From Mesorhabditis belari (taxonomy: Eukaryota; Nematoda; Chromadorea; Rhabditida; Rhabditidae): a stretch of DNA of 64,000 bases. Within the stretch, counting starts at the first letter, position 1; every line of letters begins with the position of its first letter. Positions 11,985-23,210 of this stretch are shown in pieces. Both the position numbers and the translations under genes were made by a program. The stretch is from the NCBI GenBank assembly GCA_958450365.1, contig CAUEEP010000736.1, forward strand, positions 1,485,501-1,549,500, written 5' to 3'. The notes under the pieces are model-generated. The model was not told the origin of the DNA. It ran no database searches and worked only from the letters and a program-made list of their open reading frames with translations.

Positions 11985-12632
11985 AAAGATCGATGTGAAA
12001 GCCTTCGTCTTCGTTTCAACGGAATCGACCACAGGAACATTTTGTTCACCGATGAGAAAATTTTTACGATTGAAGGAATTCTGAACAAGCAGAAAGATCG
12101 AGTTTGGTCGAAAACTCAACCAAATGTTACCGTCGGTCGCAGCGGCCACCCAGCTTCAGTCATGGTTTTTGGCGGTGTGACGGCTTCCGGCAAGACACCA
12201 CTGATTTTTGTGCCACAAGGAGTCAAAGTTAATGCGAACACGTACTTGGATATGCTAAAGAAAGAACTTGTTCCCTGGGCTCAAAATCACTTCCAAAATC
12301 GCATCTGGACCTTCCAGCAAGATGGTGCTCCCGCTCACAAAGCCAAGATTGTTCAGGATTTCTGCAAAGCGACTTTTCCCGACTTCATTGCATTCAACGA
12401 GTGGCCCCCAAGCTCCCCAGACCTCAATCCATTGGATTTCTCGGTCTGGTCTGTTCTTGAAGCCGAGGCCTGTCAGAAACCTCACAAAAACCTCGAAAGT
12501 TTGAAGAAATCTCTCTTGAAAGCCTGGGAGGGTCTGGACGCCGCCTACTTGGTCGCCACGGTCGACGCCTTTCCCAAGCGACTCAAGTCTTGCATCGACG
12601 CCAAAGGAGGAAGATTCGAATATGATCAATAA
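11985..12632 (+). pseudogene. Mariner-like (DD37D, maT-type) transposase, 5'-truncated
   Basis: An open frame of about 215 codons covers the C-terminal half of an IS630-Tc1-mariner transposase catalytic domain. First Asp: ILFTDEKIFTIE (codon near 12048). Second Asp: FQQDGAPAHKA. Last: WPPSSPDLNPLDFSVW. Counting from QQD to the final D of NPLD gives 37 residues between them, the DD37D spacing of the maT group. No internal stop or frameshift is seen. The helix-turn-helix DNA-binding half is missing, replaced upstream by a TA repeat (about 11946-11970), so the copy is dead. An AATAAA lies at 12652-12657 and a right terminal repeat at about 12724-12748. Confidence 0.9.
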
Positions 12633-12723
12633 AAGTTGTTAATTTAAGTTCAATAAATATGTTAAAACTGTTTTTGTGGCAAATTTTTCGTTTTTTGGTC
12701 ATATTCCAATGGAACTTCTCTGC

Positions 12724-12748
12724 ACCTATAATTCTGCCGCACCCTGTA
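12724..12748 (-). mobile_element. Right terminal inverted repeat of the mariner-like element
   Basis: Read outward on the minus strand it is TACAGGGTGCGGCAGAATTA, a typical mariner/Tc-type end beginning at TA. It lies 92 bp after the transposase stop. No matching left end survives. Confidence 0.75.
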
Positions 12749-12756
12749 TATAGATA

Positions 12757-12840
12757 CTTTATTCAGGACCTGAGATAAAGTGCGCTAGATTTAAGATTAA
12801 AACACATCAATTCATACACATAACACGAAAAGGGCCGATA
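12757..12840 (-). repeat. Single inverted unit of the 19.6-20.6 kb satellite
   Basis: The complement carries AATCTTAAATCTAGCGCACT and CCTGAATAAAGTATC, the core of the satellite at 19610-20640. It directly abuts the mariner-like right end. Confidence 0.8.
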
Positions 12841-13235
12841 AAAAGAAACACGATATAATATATGTAAAATGTAGGTAGCACAGATAACGTCAAGGATCCA
12901 CTAGAGCTTCAAGATCAAGATCATCTACAGATAATTTAAAGGTTTTGAGACTATTGGACTCTTTATGATGAAAAAAATATTCGGTGGGTATAACCAATAA
13001 GTATCCATAATTTACATGAATATATTCAAACATATTGATGTTAATTCCTGTAAATTCCTGTGATTTGTACAGGATACAGGAATTACATGAAATACGGGAT
13101 TTTCTTTTAAGCACATTTCCCAAGTTTTTAGAACCCTAAAAAAGTGTATAAATTTAGATTTGTTCTGTGTGATGGATTTGCAAAGCTTTTACATAACAGC
13201 TGCAAGTGTTATACTAGGCTCCATTTTCAGTAAAA

Positions 13236-13642
13236 GTCTTGAGAACTTGAGGCTTGAGAACTTGAGGCTTGAGAACTTGAGGCTTGAGAACTTGAGGCTT
13301 GAGAACTTGAGGCTTGAGAACTTGAGGCTTGAGAACTTGAGGCTTGAGAACTTGAGGCTTGAGAACTTGAGGCTGAGAACTTGAGGCTTGAGAACTTGAG
13401 GCTTGAGAACTGAGGCTTGAGAACTTGAGGCTTGAGAACTTGAGGCTTGAGAACTTGAGGCTTGAGAACTTGAGGCTTGAGAACTTGAGGCTGAGAACTT
13501 GAGGCTTGAGAACTTGAGGCTTGAGAACTTGAGGCTTGAGAACTTGAGGCTTGAGAACTTGAGGCTTGAGAACTTGAGGCTTGAGAACTTGAGGCTTGAG
13601 AACTTGAGGCTTGAGAACTTGAGGCTTGAGAACTTGAGGCTT
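13236..13642. repeat. 15-bp minisatellite (TTGAGGCTTGAGAAC), about 27 copies
   Basis: A highly homogeneous array; a few units have lost one or two bases. Long open frames in several phases come purely from the repeat. Confidence 0.95.
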
Positions 13643-13932
13643 GAGTCGCAACTAGTCTTGAGTCGCAACTAGTCTTGAGTCGCAACTAGTCTTGAGTCGC
13701 AACTAGTCTTGAGTCGCAACTAGTCTTGAGTCGCAACTAGTCTTGAGTCGCAACTAGTCTTGAGTCGCAACTAGTCTTGAGTCGCAACTAGTCTTGAGTC
13801 GCAACTAGTCTTGAGTCGCAACTAGTCTTGAGTCGCAACTAGTCTTGAGTCGCAACTAGTCTTGAGTCGCAACTAGTCTTGAGTCGCAACTAGTCTTGAG
13901 TCGCAACTAGTCTTGAGTCGCAACTAGTCTTG
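13643..13932. repeat. 17-bp minisatellite (TTGAGTCGCAACTAGTC), 17 copies
   Basis: This is a perfect or near-perfect array that abuts the 15-bp array directly. The two units share TTGAG, so the second may have arisen from the first. 290 bp divided by 17 gives 17 units. Confidence 0.95.
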
Positions 13933-14629
13933 AGAATTTTCTCTTGAAAAATCAAAGTATTATCTTGAAGAAAAAATAGCAAAAGTTTTAAAGAAACTTT
14001 AAAACAAGCAAGCGTTTTTAAACGCTCAAATTTTAGTTTGAAATTCTCTAAAATCAAGGTCAAAATCTCTTTGCACACTGAAATCGGATTCCGATATCCG
14101 AGGCGATAATCTTTTGAGGTAAAGGGACTTTTGCAGAGGTCAATCTCTTAGTAATCGACTCTCCCCGCTATTTATGAGTAGACTCTCTTCATTCCCTCCT
14201 TCATTTCGCATATTGTATTACTTAATGAGCCATATCTGCCAGCTGTTCCCTTTGCCTTTCATTTCCATTTCACACCTCTCTCCCGATTTCATAATCTTCA
14301 AAGGAAAGCCTTTTGTTTGCTAACTGGTTTTTCAATAATATGTAAATCGTTTGGTAAAAAAAGCAATAACTTCATTCATTTTTCTATATTTGATCTATTT
14401 TTATCAGTTATCTTTTCAAAATGAAACAGTTTCCTAGTAGAAAACTTTTCAATCATAAATTTAAGTTCAATTTTTGATTTGATAGAGTTTGTTGTTAGAA
14501 AAACTGGTACTTGTAAATCTGTTGCACGCATATTACCTAATTAGAATTTGTTTTAAAAACTTGCATTACATCTAATATGTGCAAATATGCATTTGAAATC
14601 TGCTAAAAGGTTTTAAATGGGTTTTAAAT

Positions 14630-14990
14630 TGCGCAGTAGGCTGTGATGCGCGGCTGCGAAGTGACTTGCGTTACGCCATGTTTTTTTTATCTGGTAAATC
14701 TCTAGGCTCTGGGAAATCGCAGAGCCCAGAGAATGGCTTTTAAATTGCGCAGTAGGCTGTGATGCGCGGCTGAGAAGTGACTTGCGTTACGCCATGTTTG
14801 TTTATCTAGGAAATTGCAGAGCCCAGAGAATGGCTTTTAAATTGCGCAGTGTGATGCGCGGCTGCGAAGTGACTTGCGTTACACCATGTTTTTTTAGCTG
14901 GGAAATCTCTGGGCTCTGGGAAATCGCAGAGCCCAGAGAATCGCTTTTAAATTGCGCAGTAGGCTGTGATGCACCATCCCTGGATTCCAT
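14630..14990. repeat. Four tandem units of about 100 bp (GCGCAGTAGGCTGTGATGCG)
   Basis: Each unit carries AAATTGCGCAGTAGGCTGTG, GAAGTGACTTGCGTTACGCC and a paired GAGCCCAGAG/CTCTGGGCTC. It is GC-richer than its surroundings, with short inverted segments inside each unit. Confidence 0.8.
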
Positions 14991-15499
14991 TCTTACATCT
15001 GGGGGAATGTAAACGACTAAGGGTTAAAGGTGTTTCCAAATGTTTTTAGAAAATTCATTTCAAACAGTTTACATACAAATTTTTAAAAAAATAACCGTGC
15101 AACAGATTCACAAGTACTGAAAAACTTTGAGTTAGAGTTAAATCCATTTTGTTGTTAGTTTTTTTTTTGCTAAAATTTAAGCGTCAATGATTATATTGAA
15201 TAGATTTTTGATGAAACTCGTTACAAAGGCTACACGTAAAATGATTGAACTCAAAAAGCTCATTTTTTCTCTATGAATTCTTTTCACTCACCCAAATTCT
15301 TTATTATTTGATTTAAAAAGGATTGGAATGCTCAGCAAGATGCTATTTTTGATGAACTCAAGTGTTGGGGGACTCCCCTTCCCACATTCACTCATTCATC
15401 CCTCTTTTTATCCTTTCTCTCATCCTCTTCCATTCTTCCAGCTGAATATTTCGCAGAGCTCAAAAAATGGCTCACCGCAAAAAAAAAAGTCTTGCGAAA

Positions 15500-16410
15500 T
15501 AGGCAGCCATATTATTTCTCTCTACTCCTGCTTTTGAAATCCGAAATTTCATTACCCAATTTGTTCACTCGTTAAGCCTATTAGTCTAGTCAATGATAAG
15601 AATTTGAAGGAAGTTTACAATATTATAAAAAAATTTGAAGTTTACAATATTATAAGCTTAATCAAGCTTTTAAAAATGATTAGTAAACCTATAAATGAGC
15701 GCTTTGAAGAACGATTTGCATATTTTACAATATTATAAGCTTAATCAAGCTTTTAAAATCTTTTAATAAACCTATAAATGAAAGCTTTGAAGAACGATTT
15801 GCATATTTTACAATATTATAAGCTAGTCAAGCTTCTAAAAACCTTTAGTAAACCTATAAATGAACGCTTTGAAGAACGATTTGCATAGACAAATATTAGT
15901 TTAGCAAAAACTCAGCCATATTATTTCTCTCTACTCCTGCTTTTGAAATCCGAAATTTCATTACCCAATTTGTTCACTCGTTAAGCCTATTAGTCTAGTC
16001 AATGATGTGAATTTGAAGGACAAGTTTCTCAAAAAGTTTTTTCAAAGTTTTCTAATTTAAAAAATAAATAGTTTACAATATTATAAGCTAATCAAGCTTT
16101 TAAAATCTTTTAATAAACCTATAAATGAAAGCTTTGAAGAACGATTTACATATTTTACAATATTATAAGCTAGTCAAGCTTCTAAAAACCTTTAGTAAAC
16201 CTATAAATGAAAGCTTTGAAGAACGATGTACATTACTTACAATATTATAAGCTAATCAAGCTTTTAAAATCTTTTAATAAACCTATAAATGAAAGCTTTG
16301 AAGAACGATTTACATACTTTACAATATTATAAGCTAGTCAAGCTTTTAAAAACCTTTAGTAAACCTATAAATGAAAGCTTTGAAGAACGATTTGCATAGA
16401 CAAATATTAG
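15500..16410. repeat. Satellite of about 120 bp plus a higher-order duplication
   Basis: About seven units share TTTACAATATTATAAGCTA, AACCTATAAATGAAAGCTTT and GAAGAACGATTT. A flanking block (CAGCCATATTATTTCTCTC to TTAGTCTAGTCAATGAT) occurs at about 15505-15597 and again at 15912-16005, so a larger segment of about 410 bp has also been duplicated. Confidence 0.85.
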
Positions 16411-17046
16411 TTTAGCAAAAACTCTTCTTCAATAGCTTATTTAGCAGTTTAATCAATTTGAAAACCTAAAATTTTAAACTTATGGACACTTTGACAGTTG
16501 AACAGATCAGTTTTCACCAAGAAAAACTAGCTTTGCAAATATTTTACAATGGTTTAAAAGTTTTTTTGGGATCTATTCCAGTGTTAATCCTTTTTAATTA
16601 ATCGCTTCAATTCTATTTTGTTACTTTTCATCCACAAGCCAACATTTTATCGATTTCGACAAACGATTTTTCATCTGTAGTTTAGTATGGTAAAAAATGA
16701 TGCCCTAGAGACGAAAAGGGACATTTTTCATCAAGCATGAATGCGTTGGAGAAAGGGGCAAACTTGCTTAAAGAGTGAAGAGAAGCGAAAAGGATTGAAC
16801 GTCCAAATGCAAACTGACAGCGATACTCTCTTTCCATTTCATTCTTTTCATTCTTTTCATTCTTTTCATTCTTTTCAATTCACTTCTTTCTTTTTCTCAC
16901 TGTTTTTATTCTTTTAAGATCTTTGAGTTCTAAGAAACTATTAGATATTTTAAGAATTGATAAGAATTGCTTTGATCAATAAGTTTTTGATCTTTAATCT
17001 TTAAGATTCTATTCAAGCACAAATTTCTAAGCTTTCTTTTATGATT

Positions 17047-17228
17047 TACACTACTGGACAACGAAATATCATATTTGAAAAAAGGAAAAAGAATCAAACT
17101 GATCATTCTAAATCTAAATCTGAATAGGATGTCTAACTTAGAGTGATCAGCTTGATTCGAACGTTTGACAGACGCGCGAAAGTGACGATCGTTTTTTCAA
17201 ATATCATATTTCATTGTCCAGTAGTGTA
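17047..17228. mobile_element. Tc1-type non-autonomous element, 182 bp
   Basis: The ends TACACTACTGGACAACGAAA and its inverted partner CAATGTCCAGTAGTGTA-like end (TTCATTGTCCAGTAGTGTA) extend inward for about 36 bp (AAATATCATATTTGAAAAAA). The first 25 bases resemble the Tc1 terminal repeat. It begins and ends at TA and has no coding capacity. Confidence 0.85.
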
Positions 17229-17532
17229 TATGCTTTATAGATATTTTGAGACTTGATAAGATTGATCTTTTAAAGCTTTCTTTCATGATTAAGCTTTTTG
17301 CTAGTAAACTTTTACAGATTACAGTCAATTTTGAGAGATTCAGTCAAAAAATTGATTTCTATTTCTTTTTAAAACAAGAAAAAGAAAGTTGAGTAAGAAA
17401 GAAATGAGTTTTATGAAGGCATTTATTCTAAAATTCCGCTTATTAGCTTTAAAAAATAAATTTAAGAAGAAAAATCTGTAACAAAATAATAACTGCATAA
17501 ACTTATCAAGTCATATCCTTGACTTGATAAGT

Positions 17533-17690
17533 TATGAGCCTCAAGAAGCTCAAGAATATGAGCCTCAAGAAGCTCAAGAATATGAGCCTCAAGAAGCTCA
17601 AGAATATGAGCCTCAAGAAGCTCGAGAATATGAGCCTCAAGAAGCTCAAGAATATGAGCCTCAAGAAGCTCAAGAATATGAGCCTCAAGA
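17533..17690. repeat. 24-bp minisatellite, open in frame (YEPQEAQE)
   Basis: Seven units of TATGAGCCTCAAGAAGCTC plus AAGAA. The 24-bp period keeps one frame open, giving an octapeptide repeat, but no flanking exon or splice pattern supports a gene. Confidence 0.85.
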
Positions 17691-18231
17691 AGACCTTCCC
17701 CCCTCCTCTGAAGAAGTTGGTTTCTTTTTAGATTACATTAAGAAATCAAATTTGACATTGATCATTTTTTGAATCTAAACTAAATCACTTCAACGCAATT
17801 GAAAATCAAATTTCCATTCAATTCGAAAATTCAATTCAATTTCCGTTACTCCATTAAAGCTCGAATGTTTTTTCACCTCTCCACTCATTTCCTTTGGATA
17901 CTCTTGAAAATTCTTGGAAAATTCATTTCCTTTGATCGTCTCAATGATCTCCTTTTCTCACTTTTTGTTTGAAGTTTTCCTTACCGATTTCCTGGCCGCT
18001 TTGTGCACATTGCCCCCTTTTTCTCTCTCTCTCTTTTGATTGCCTACAAAAGTTTGAGTTTTTCCGTGAAGAAAGCTGAAGTGGCACAAAAAAAAAGACT
18101 CTTTTGCCTTTAGAAAGCTCTTTTAGTCTGTGCAAGTTCTAAAACACATTGTGACAAAAAGATGCTTAAATCGATACCACATTGGGCTTAGAATTGATTT
18201 TTTTTCAAGAAGATTTTCCTTTAGAATATTA

Positions 18232-18603
18232 CAAACTACAAGCCCAGACTATAAACGCTTGTACAAACGCGTAGAATGGCTATTTTTACAAACAGTTTTT
18301 ACCAAAAAATCGAGCCAACTTTGGGCTTTTGAATCACACAAAGAACAGAGGAATTTGCAATCTTTGAAGAACGATTTACATAGACAACATGTTATTTATT
18401 ACAGTTTATAGTCTCTTTCCATGGGATAGGACTACAAACTTGGAAAAATACTTCATATTTCAGCGTAGAGGTGGTGGATTGACTTGATCTTCGTTCCATT
18501 CAAAAGCCCAAACTTGGCTCGATTTTTTGGTAAAAAATGTTTGTAAAAATAGCCATTCTACGCGTTTCTACAAGCGTTTATAGTCTGAGCTTGTAGTTTG
18601 TAG
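18232..18603. mobile_element. Fold-back repeat, arms of about 110 bp
   Basis: The left arm (about 18232-18340) and right arm (about 18488-18603) are inverted copies: AAATCGAGCCAACTTTGGGC against GCCCAAACTTGGCTCGATTT, and CGCGTAGAATGGCTATTTTT against its complement. A related, shorter fold-back lies at 60318-60540. Confidence 0.75.
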
Positions 18604-18796
18604 TGTTCATGTCTACTTTTCGTTATTTTTTTTGCTTTTTAGATCAACTTTTTTCACGTAAAAGTTTAAGAAACGGTTTTTGAATTAGCGAAATCGTTGC
18701 AGGCTTCTAAATCACTTCGAAATCTCATTTGTTTTCAAGTCAATCGATTTAAATGTTTTTTTCTATCGATAAAGTTGAAGCAAAACTTCCTGAACT

Positions 18797-18870
18797 AGCA
18801 ATTGGCTTCCAACTAGCAATTGGCTTCCAACTAGCAATTGGCTTCCAACTAGCAATTGGCTTCCAACTAA
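18797..18870. repeat. 18-bp tandem repeat (CTAGCAATTGGCTTCCAA)
   Basis: Four perfect units. Confidence 0.9.
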
Positions 18871-19609
18871 CCAATTACCCTTTTCGAACTCAAATTCAGC
18901 TAATTCTATGGCCGAATTTCCGTTCTTTTTTCACCAAGTGTCGAGAACAAATGAGCCGTGTAGAAAAGCCTCATTTTTCGAAAAGTTTTTTTTAAACTCA
19001 AAGGTTCCATTTCTCTCTTCAAATCCTTTTTTTTCCCTTTCACAAACAGCCGTCCTCAATTACTGGATTGCGCTGTGCTTTGTGGGAAAATGTTTTTTTT
19101 TTTTCGTTTCTCGTCTCCGATTTCAATGTATCCCTTTTTTCTGGAACATTTTTGAAATCTCAGGGTCAAGCGCAGTCGTTTTTTTTTTAGAACATTACAT
19201 GTAAAGTTCTGTTTTTCTGAAAAAAAAAATTGATCTTTACAGATCTATTCTTTGTTATTGTTTATTAAAAATCAAATGCTATATTTCTTTTTGTTTTATT
19301 TCCGGTGAATTCGATTCAGATCGAATTAACACTTTTTTTTTCGGTTTATTTTCAGTTTATTTTTGATAAAATATATGAAAATGTGTTTGTTATCTTGGGA
19401 TTTAATTTAATTTAAATTTAAATTAGCATATTCATTGAATTGTTTTGAATTTGATCGATATAAATTCTGAATATGAAAAGGACAAAAGAATGAATTCATT
19501 CATTGAAAAGTACAAAAGATTTGATAACTTTAAAAAGCCTTTTTTTAAATAAAATTTCCTTTTACTAGAACAATTTGGATTCTTTTTCTTTCGACTTTTT
19601 TTTATAAAG

Positions 19610-20640
19610 ATCTATTTGTAAATTAAAGCTAATTAAGGTCAATTAAAGAAGCTTTTTATGGGAAGGTGGGGGCATCGTTTCATGTTATTTATATGAATTC
19701 ATGTGTATTAATCTTAACTCTAACGCACTTTATTTCAGATCCTGTATCTGAATCCTGAATAAAGTATTGATCAATATATAATTTAAAGCTAACTGAGATC
19801 AATTATAGAAGCTTTTTATGGAACGCTTAAAGCTATCAACCCTTTTCATGTTATTTATATGATCTCATGTATTAATCTTAAATCTAGCGCACTTTATTTC
19901 AGATCCTGTATCTGAATCCTGAATAAAGTATCTATCTAGTTATAAATGAAAGCTAATTAAGGTCAATTAAAGAAGCTTTTTATGGAAAGCTTAGAGCTAT
20001 CAGCCCTTTTCATGTTATTTATATGAATGCATGTGTATTAATTTTAAATCTAGCTCACTGAATCTGAAGCCTGAATAAATTATCGATCAATATATAAATT
20101 GAAGTTAATTGAGATCAATTATAGAAGCTTTATGGAAGCTATGGAAAGCTTAGAGCTATCTGACCTTTTCGTGTTATTTATATGATCTCATGTGTATTAA
20201 TCTTAAATCTAGCGCACTTTATTTCAGATTCTGAATCTGAATCCTGAATAAATTATCGATCAATATATAATTTAAAGCTAATTGAGATCAATTAAAGAAG
20301 CTTTTTATGGAAAGCTTAAAGCTATCGAACCTTTTCGTGTTATTTATATGATCTCATGTGTATTAATCTTAACTCTAACGCACTTTATTTCAGATCCTGA
20401 ATAAAGTATCTATCTAGTTATAAATTAAAGCTAATTAAGGTCAATTATAGAAGCTTTATGGAAGCTATGGAAAGCTTAGAGCTATCAGCCCTTTTCATGT
20501 TATTTATATGAATGCATGTGTATTAATTTTTAAATCTAACGCACTTTATTTCAGATCTTGAATCTGAATCCTGAATAAATGATCGATCAATATATACTGA
20601 GATCAATTATAGAAGCTTTTTATGAAAGCTTAGAGCTTAA
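19610..20640. repeat. Satellite of about 165-180 bp, six copies
   Basis: Units share AGCTAATTAAGGTCAATTA, GAAGCTTTTTATGGAAAGCT, TTTCATGTTATTTATATGA and CTAGCGCACTTTATTTCAG. Each unit ends in a short hairpin (ACTTTATTTCAG against CTGAATAAAGT) carrying an AATAAA. Adjacent units are clearly diverged. Confidence 0.9.
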
Positions 20641-20925
20641 CAGAGAAAGAAAACATAACTAAATATTCTATGAATTGTTTTAGCTTCGTTTTCTTTTTTT
20701 GAAATTCATCCTTACATAGATTTTCTCAATCTCTAAGTCCAAAGAATTCGATTTGAAATGAAAAGGATTTCATATAACCCAACGCATTGTCACCTAATCC
20801 ATTTTCAATTTTTCATAAAATTTCTCTTTTTTTCACATATTTTTCAATTTAATCTTATCGATTTTATTCAAAATCTTATGAGATTTTTGGCTAAAATTCT
20901 CACTTCCTACAATTTTATTTGTCTA

Positions 20926-21290
20926 CAAAGCCTACCCACTACAAAGCCTACCCACTACAAAGCCTACCCACTACAAAGCCTACCCACTACAAAGCCTACC
21001 CACTACAAAGCCTACCCACTACAAAGCCTACCCACTACAAAGCCTACCCACTACAAAGCCTACCCACTACAAAGCCTACCCACTACAAAGCCTACCCACT
21101 ACAAAGCCTACCCACTACAAAGCCTACCACTACAAAGCCTACCCACACAAAGCCACCCACTACAAAGACTACCCACTACAAAGACTACCCACTACAAAGA
21201 CTACCCACTACAAAGCCTACCCACTACAAAGCCTACCCACTACAAAGCCTACCCACTACAAAGCCTACCCACTACAAAGCCTACCCACAA
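20926..21290. repeat. 16-bp minisatellite (CTACAAAGCCTACCCA), about 23 copies
   Basis: A very homogeneous array, with two slips of 1-3 bases near 21128-21160 and a block of AAAGACTACC variants. The flanking CCTACAATTTTATTTG-like and TTTCATTTGCCTACAAAGCC strings suggest the array grew from local sequence. The long frames it creates are not a gene. Confidence 0.95.
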
Positions 21291-21699
21291 TTTCATTTGC
21301 CTACAAAGCCTATGTTTTTTAAACCGTTTTTTCAACCATTTTTTAATTCAAACATTCTAATATTTCAAAAAACAAACAAACATTTAAAAAATTCTTGAAT
21401 ACGCTTCTTTGATTTGATCTCTTTCACTATTAAATCTTATTTTAAAAAATAAAACGTGTTCAGAGGCATTTCACCAGAATTACTCTTTATAAAACTAGTT
21501 TAGACAAATTCTTCTCCTTTAGTTATTCTAATAGATTGCAACTCTTTGATCTTGCCGCCTTATTATCGATTTAGTGGAATGCTTTCAAATTGTTAAAGGC
21601 ATTCATCCCCGACTCCCTTTTTTTCTGATCTCTTTGAATTCTCTTTAAATTCGAGAAACTCCAGGCCTCCAAAAGGGAGATTATTCTCGATTTTCTCAT

Positions 21700-21822
21700 A
21701 CGCTAACTTTTCGTTTACGTTTCTCATACGCCAACTTTTCGTTTACGTTTCTCATACGCCAACTTTTCGTTTACGTTTCTCATACGCCAACTTTTCGTTT
21801 ACGTTTCTCATACGCCAACGCC
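21700..21822. repeat. 28-bp tandem repeat (CTCATACGCCAACTTTTCG)
   Basis: Between four and five units of TCTCATACGCCAACTTTTCG plus TTTACGTT lie directly upstream of the retrotransposon remnant. Confidence 0.9.
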
Positions 21823-21831
21823 AACTCTAAA

Positions 21832-21960
21832 AGCTCCCACAGTTTCTTTTTTAATCGAGTTATTACATTGTGGAAGCTTTTATCCCTTGATGTTCGTGAT
21901 ATTCCCACCTTGGCTAGATTTAAAGCCGCAATTTCGGGAATTGATTTGACTGCTCTGTGA
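21832..21960 (+). pseudogene. Non-LTR retrotransposon ORF2, C-terminal remnant
   Basis: A 42-codon frame ending in TGA reads HSFFFNRVITLWKLLSLDVR followed by DIPTLARFKAAIS. This is the layout seen at the C terminus of many LINE reverse transcriptase proteins (F.R....WN.LP......S...FK..I). The rest of ORF2 is gone; a 28-bp minisatellite lies just upstream. An AT-rich 3' stretch follows with an AATAAA-type signal near 22051. This is a typical 5'-truncated dead copy; the clade cannot be assigned from so little. Confidence 0.7.
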
Positions 21961-22517
21961 TTCTTTCTTCAGGTATCTTTTTATCTTTTGGGTGTATTTT
22001 GAGTGGTGTCCTGGGTGATTATTGTAATCTTTTTTTCGCTATACAACTGAATAAAGCATATATATTTTGTAATAGTTTTGCAAAAGTTTAACGAAAGTTT
22101 CGTGGAGAGTTTCAAGACTTTCCAATCCAATCAATCGTGCTAGCTTTGTTACTGTTAAAGATTATATTTAGTCGTATTAGATAATCGTTTTCTTTGTAGT
22201 CTACCCAATAAACCTTTCAAAAACTCACTCAGCACATTAAAGTATTCAGTTAATGGTGGGCTATAGGAGTAAAGAAGGCATCTCTGCGGGTGGTCATCGT
22301 TGGGAGTAAAGGATTGAAAGTCATCAAGATTCCCCTATGTGAAAAGTCATTTCATTTACATAATCTCTCCTTTCACACAACTCTTTTCATCCCATCTTTT
22401 CCCAAGAAAGCTTCAACTTTGCCTTTTAGTAGCTGTAAATCTTTCCCAAAATTGTCATTCATTTAGAATTTTGATGTTAGTTTACTATTTTTTAAACCCA
22501 TTTATTCGCTTCTAATG

Positions 22518-22625
22518 CAACAGTCGCTTCTAATGCAGTCGCTTCTAGTCGCTTCTAACAATCGCTTCTAGTCGCTTCTAACAGTCGCTTCTAGTCGATT
22601 CTAACAGTCGCTTCTAATGCATTCA
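22518..22625. repeat. Tandem repeat of 10-20 bp (AGTCGCTTCTAAC)
   Basis: Irregular copies of CAGTCGCTTCTAA and the shorter TAGTCGCTTCTA lie about 110 bp upstream of the small secreted-protein gene. Confidence 0.8.
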
Positions 22626-22714
22626 TTTAAACTTTAATTGCTCAAATTCTAATCGTTTCTTCAATTTTCAATTGTTTACAACTAGTGTGATTACCTTTTT
22701 TTTTAGTTTTTCTA

Positions 22715-22732
22715 ATCCCGTCCAACTTTCAG
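22715..22732 (+). promoter_or_regulatory. Probable trans-splice acceptor of the small secreted-protein gene
   Basis: The string CAACTTTCAG ends directly before the ATG at 22733. An acceptor butted against a start codon is common in nematodes with spliced leaders. This is inference from the motif only. Confidence 0.5.
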
Positions 22733-23210
22733 ATGTCATCCGATTATCGATTGATAATTTTGATATTAACGATAATTTCTGGAGTGCTCACCAACGGGCG
22801 TTCACTCTTTGCTGATTATGAAGATGATGATGAGAGTGAGTTACTCCCAAAAGAGTCCTGTTACTCTTGTTACTTCCAAAAAGATTTCTGTTACCCCTGT
22901 TACTCTCAAAAGAGTCCTGTTACTTCTGTTACTTCGTTCGAATTGTCTTTTTAGCTATAAATTAAAAGCATTCATACTTCTTTAAAAGAAAAATGAATTT
23001 TCAGATCGACCAAACGTCGCCTGGGTGCCAATCGTGTCTCGAAATTTGTCTTCTTCCTCACAAATCTATCGAGCTTTTCAAGAGGTGACTTCTAGAGAAC
23101 CGAACAAAACCCAGAGAATCGCGCAAATGTTACATGTGGGTGGGATGGGTTTGATTGATTGTGAAATGAATGAAGTCCACCACAAAGACGCACTTTTTCT
23201 TTACAATTAG
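22733..23210 (+). CDS. Small secreted protein, two exons, unknown function
   Basis: Exons 22733-22835 and 23005-23210 join cleanly (AGAGTGAG donor, TTTTCAG acceptor) to encode 102 residues. The N terminus is a likely signal peptide (MSSDYRLIILILTIISGVLT, cleavage near NGRS). A short acidic stretch follows (DYEDDDE), then a mature part with WVPIVSRNLSSSSQIYRAF, REPNKTQR, MLHVGGMGLIDCEMNEVHHK and end DALFLYN. There is a single cysteine and no transmembrane segment after the signal. Arg-rich sites (REPNKTQR) could be cut by proprotein convertases, so a neuropeptide or small-hormone precursor is possible, but there are no clear dibasic Gly-amide sites. I do not recognise the family. The intron carries a GATTCCTGTTAC minisatellite also found just downstream of the gene. 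Confidence 0.7.
22850..22935. repeat. Minisatellite of about 30 bp inside the small-protein intron
   Basis: Three units of CCAAAAGAGTCCTGTTACT with a CTTGTTACTT or CCTGTTACTC spacer, inside the intron 22836-23004. The same family is expanded at 23455-23707. Confidence 0.85.

Noticed and set aside
13189..13685. Three overlapping minus-strand frames of 145-159 codons rich in SSLKF or SSQAS
   Set aside because: All three phases of the 15-bp repeat are open; none has independent support.
13236..13932. Possible CRISPR-like array
   Set aside because: Units are contiguous without unique spacers; this is eukaryotic minisatellite DNA.
17524..17772. Open frame with seven EYEPQEAQ repeats
   Set aside because: Periodic 24-bp repeat; there is no conserved domain or splice context. 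It could be real only if RNA-seq shows an exon.
20758..21398. Overlapping 200- and 159-codon plus-strand frames with TTKPTHYKAYP repeats
   Set aside because: These are produced by the 16-bp minisatellite, which cycles through all three frames. There are no flanking exons or signal for translation.
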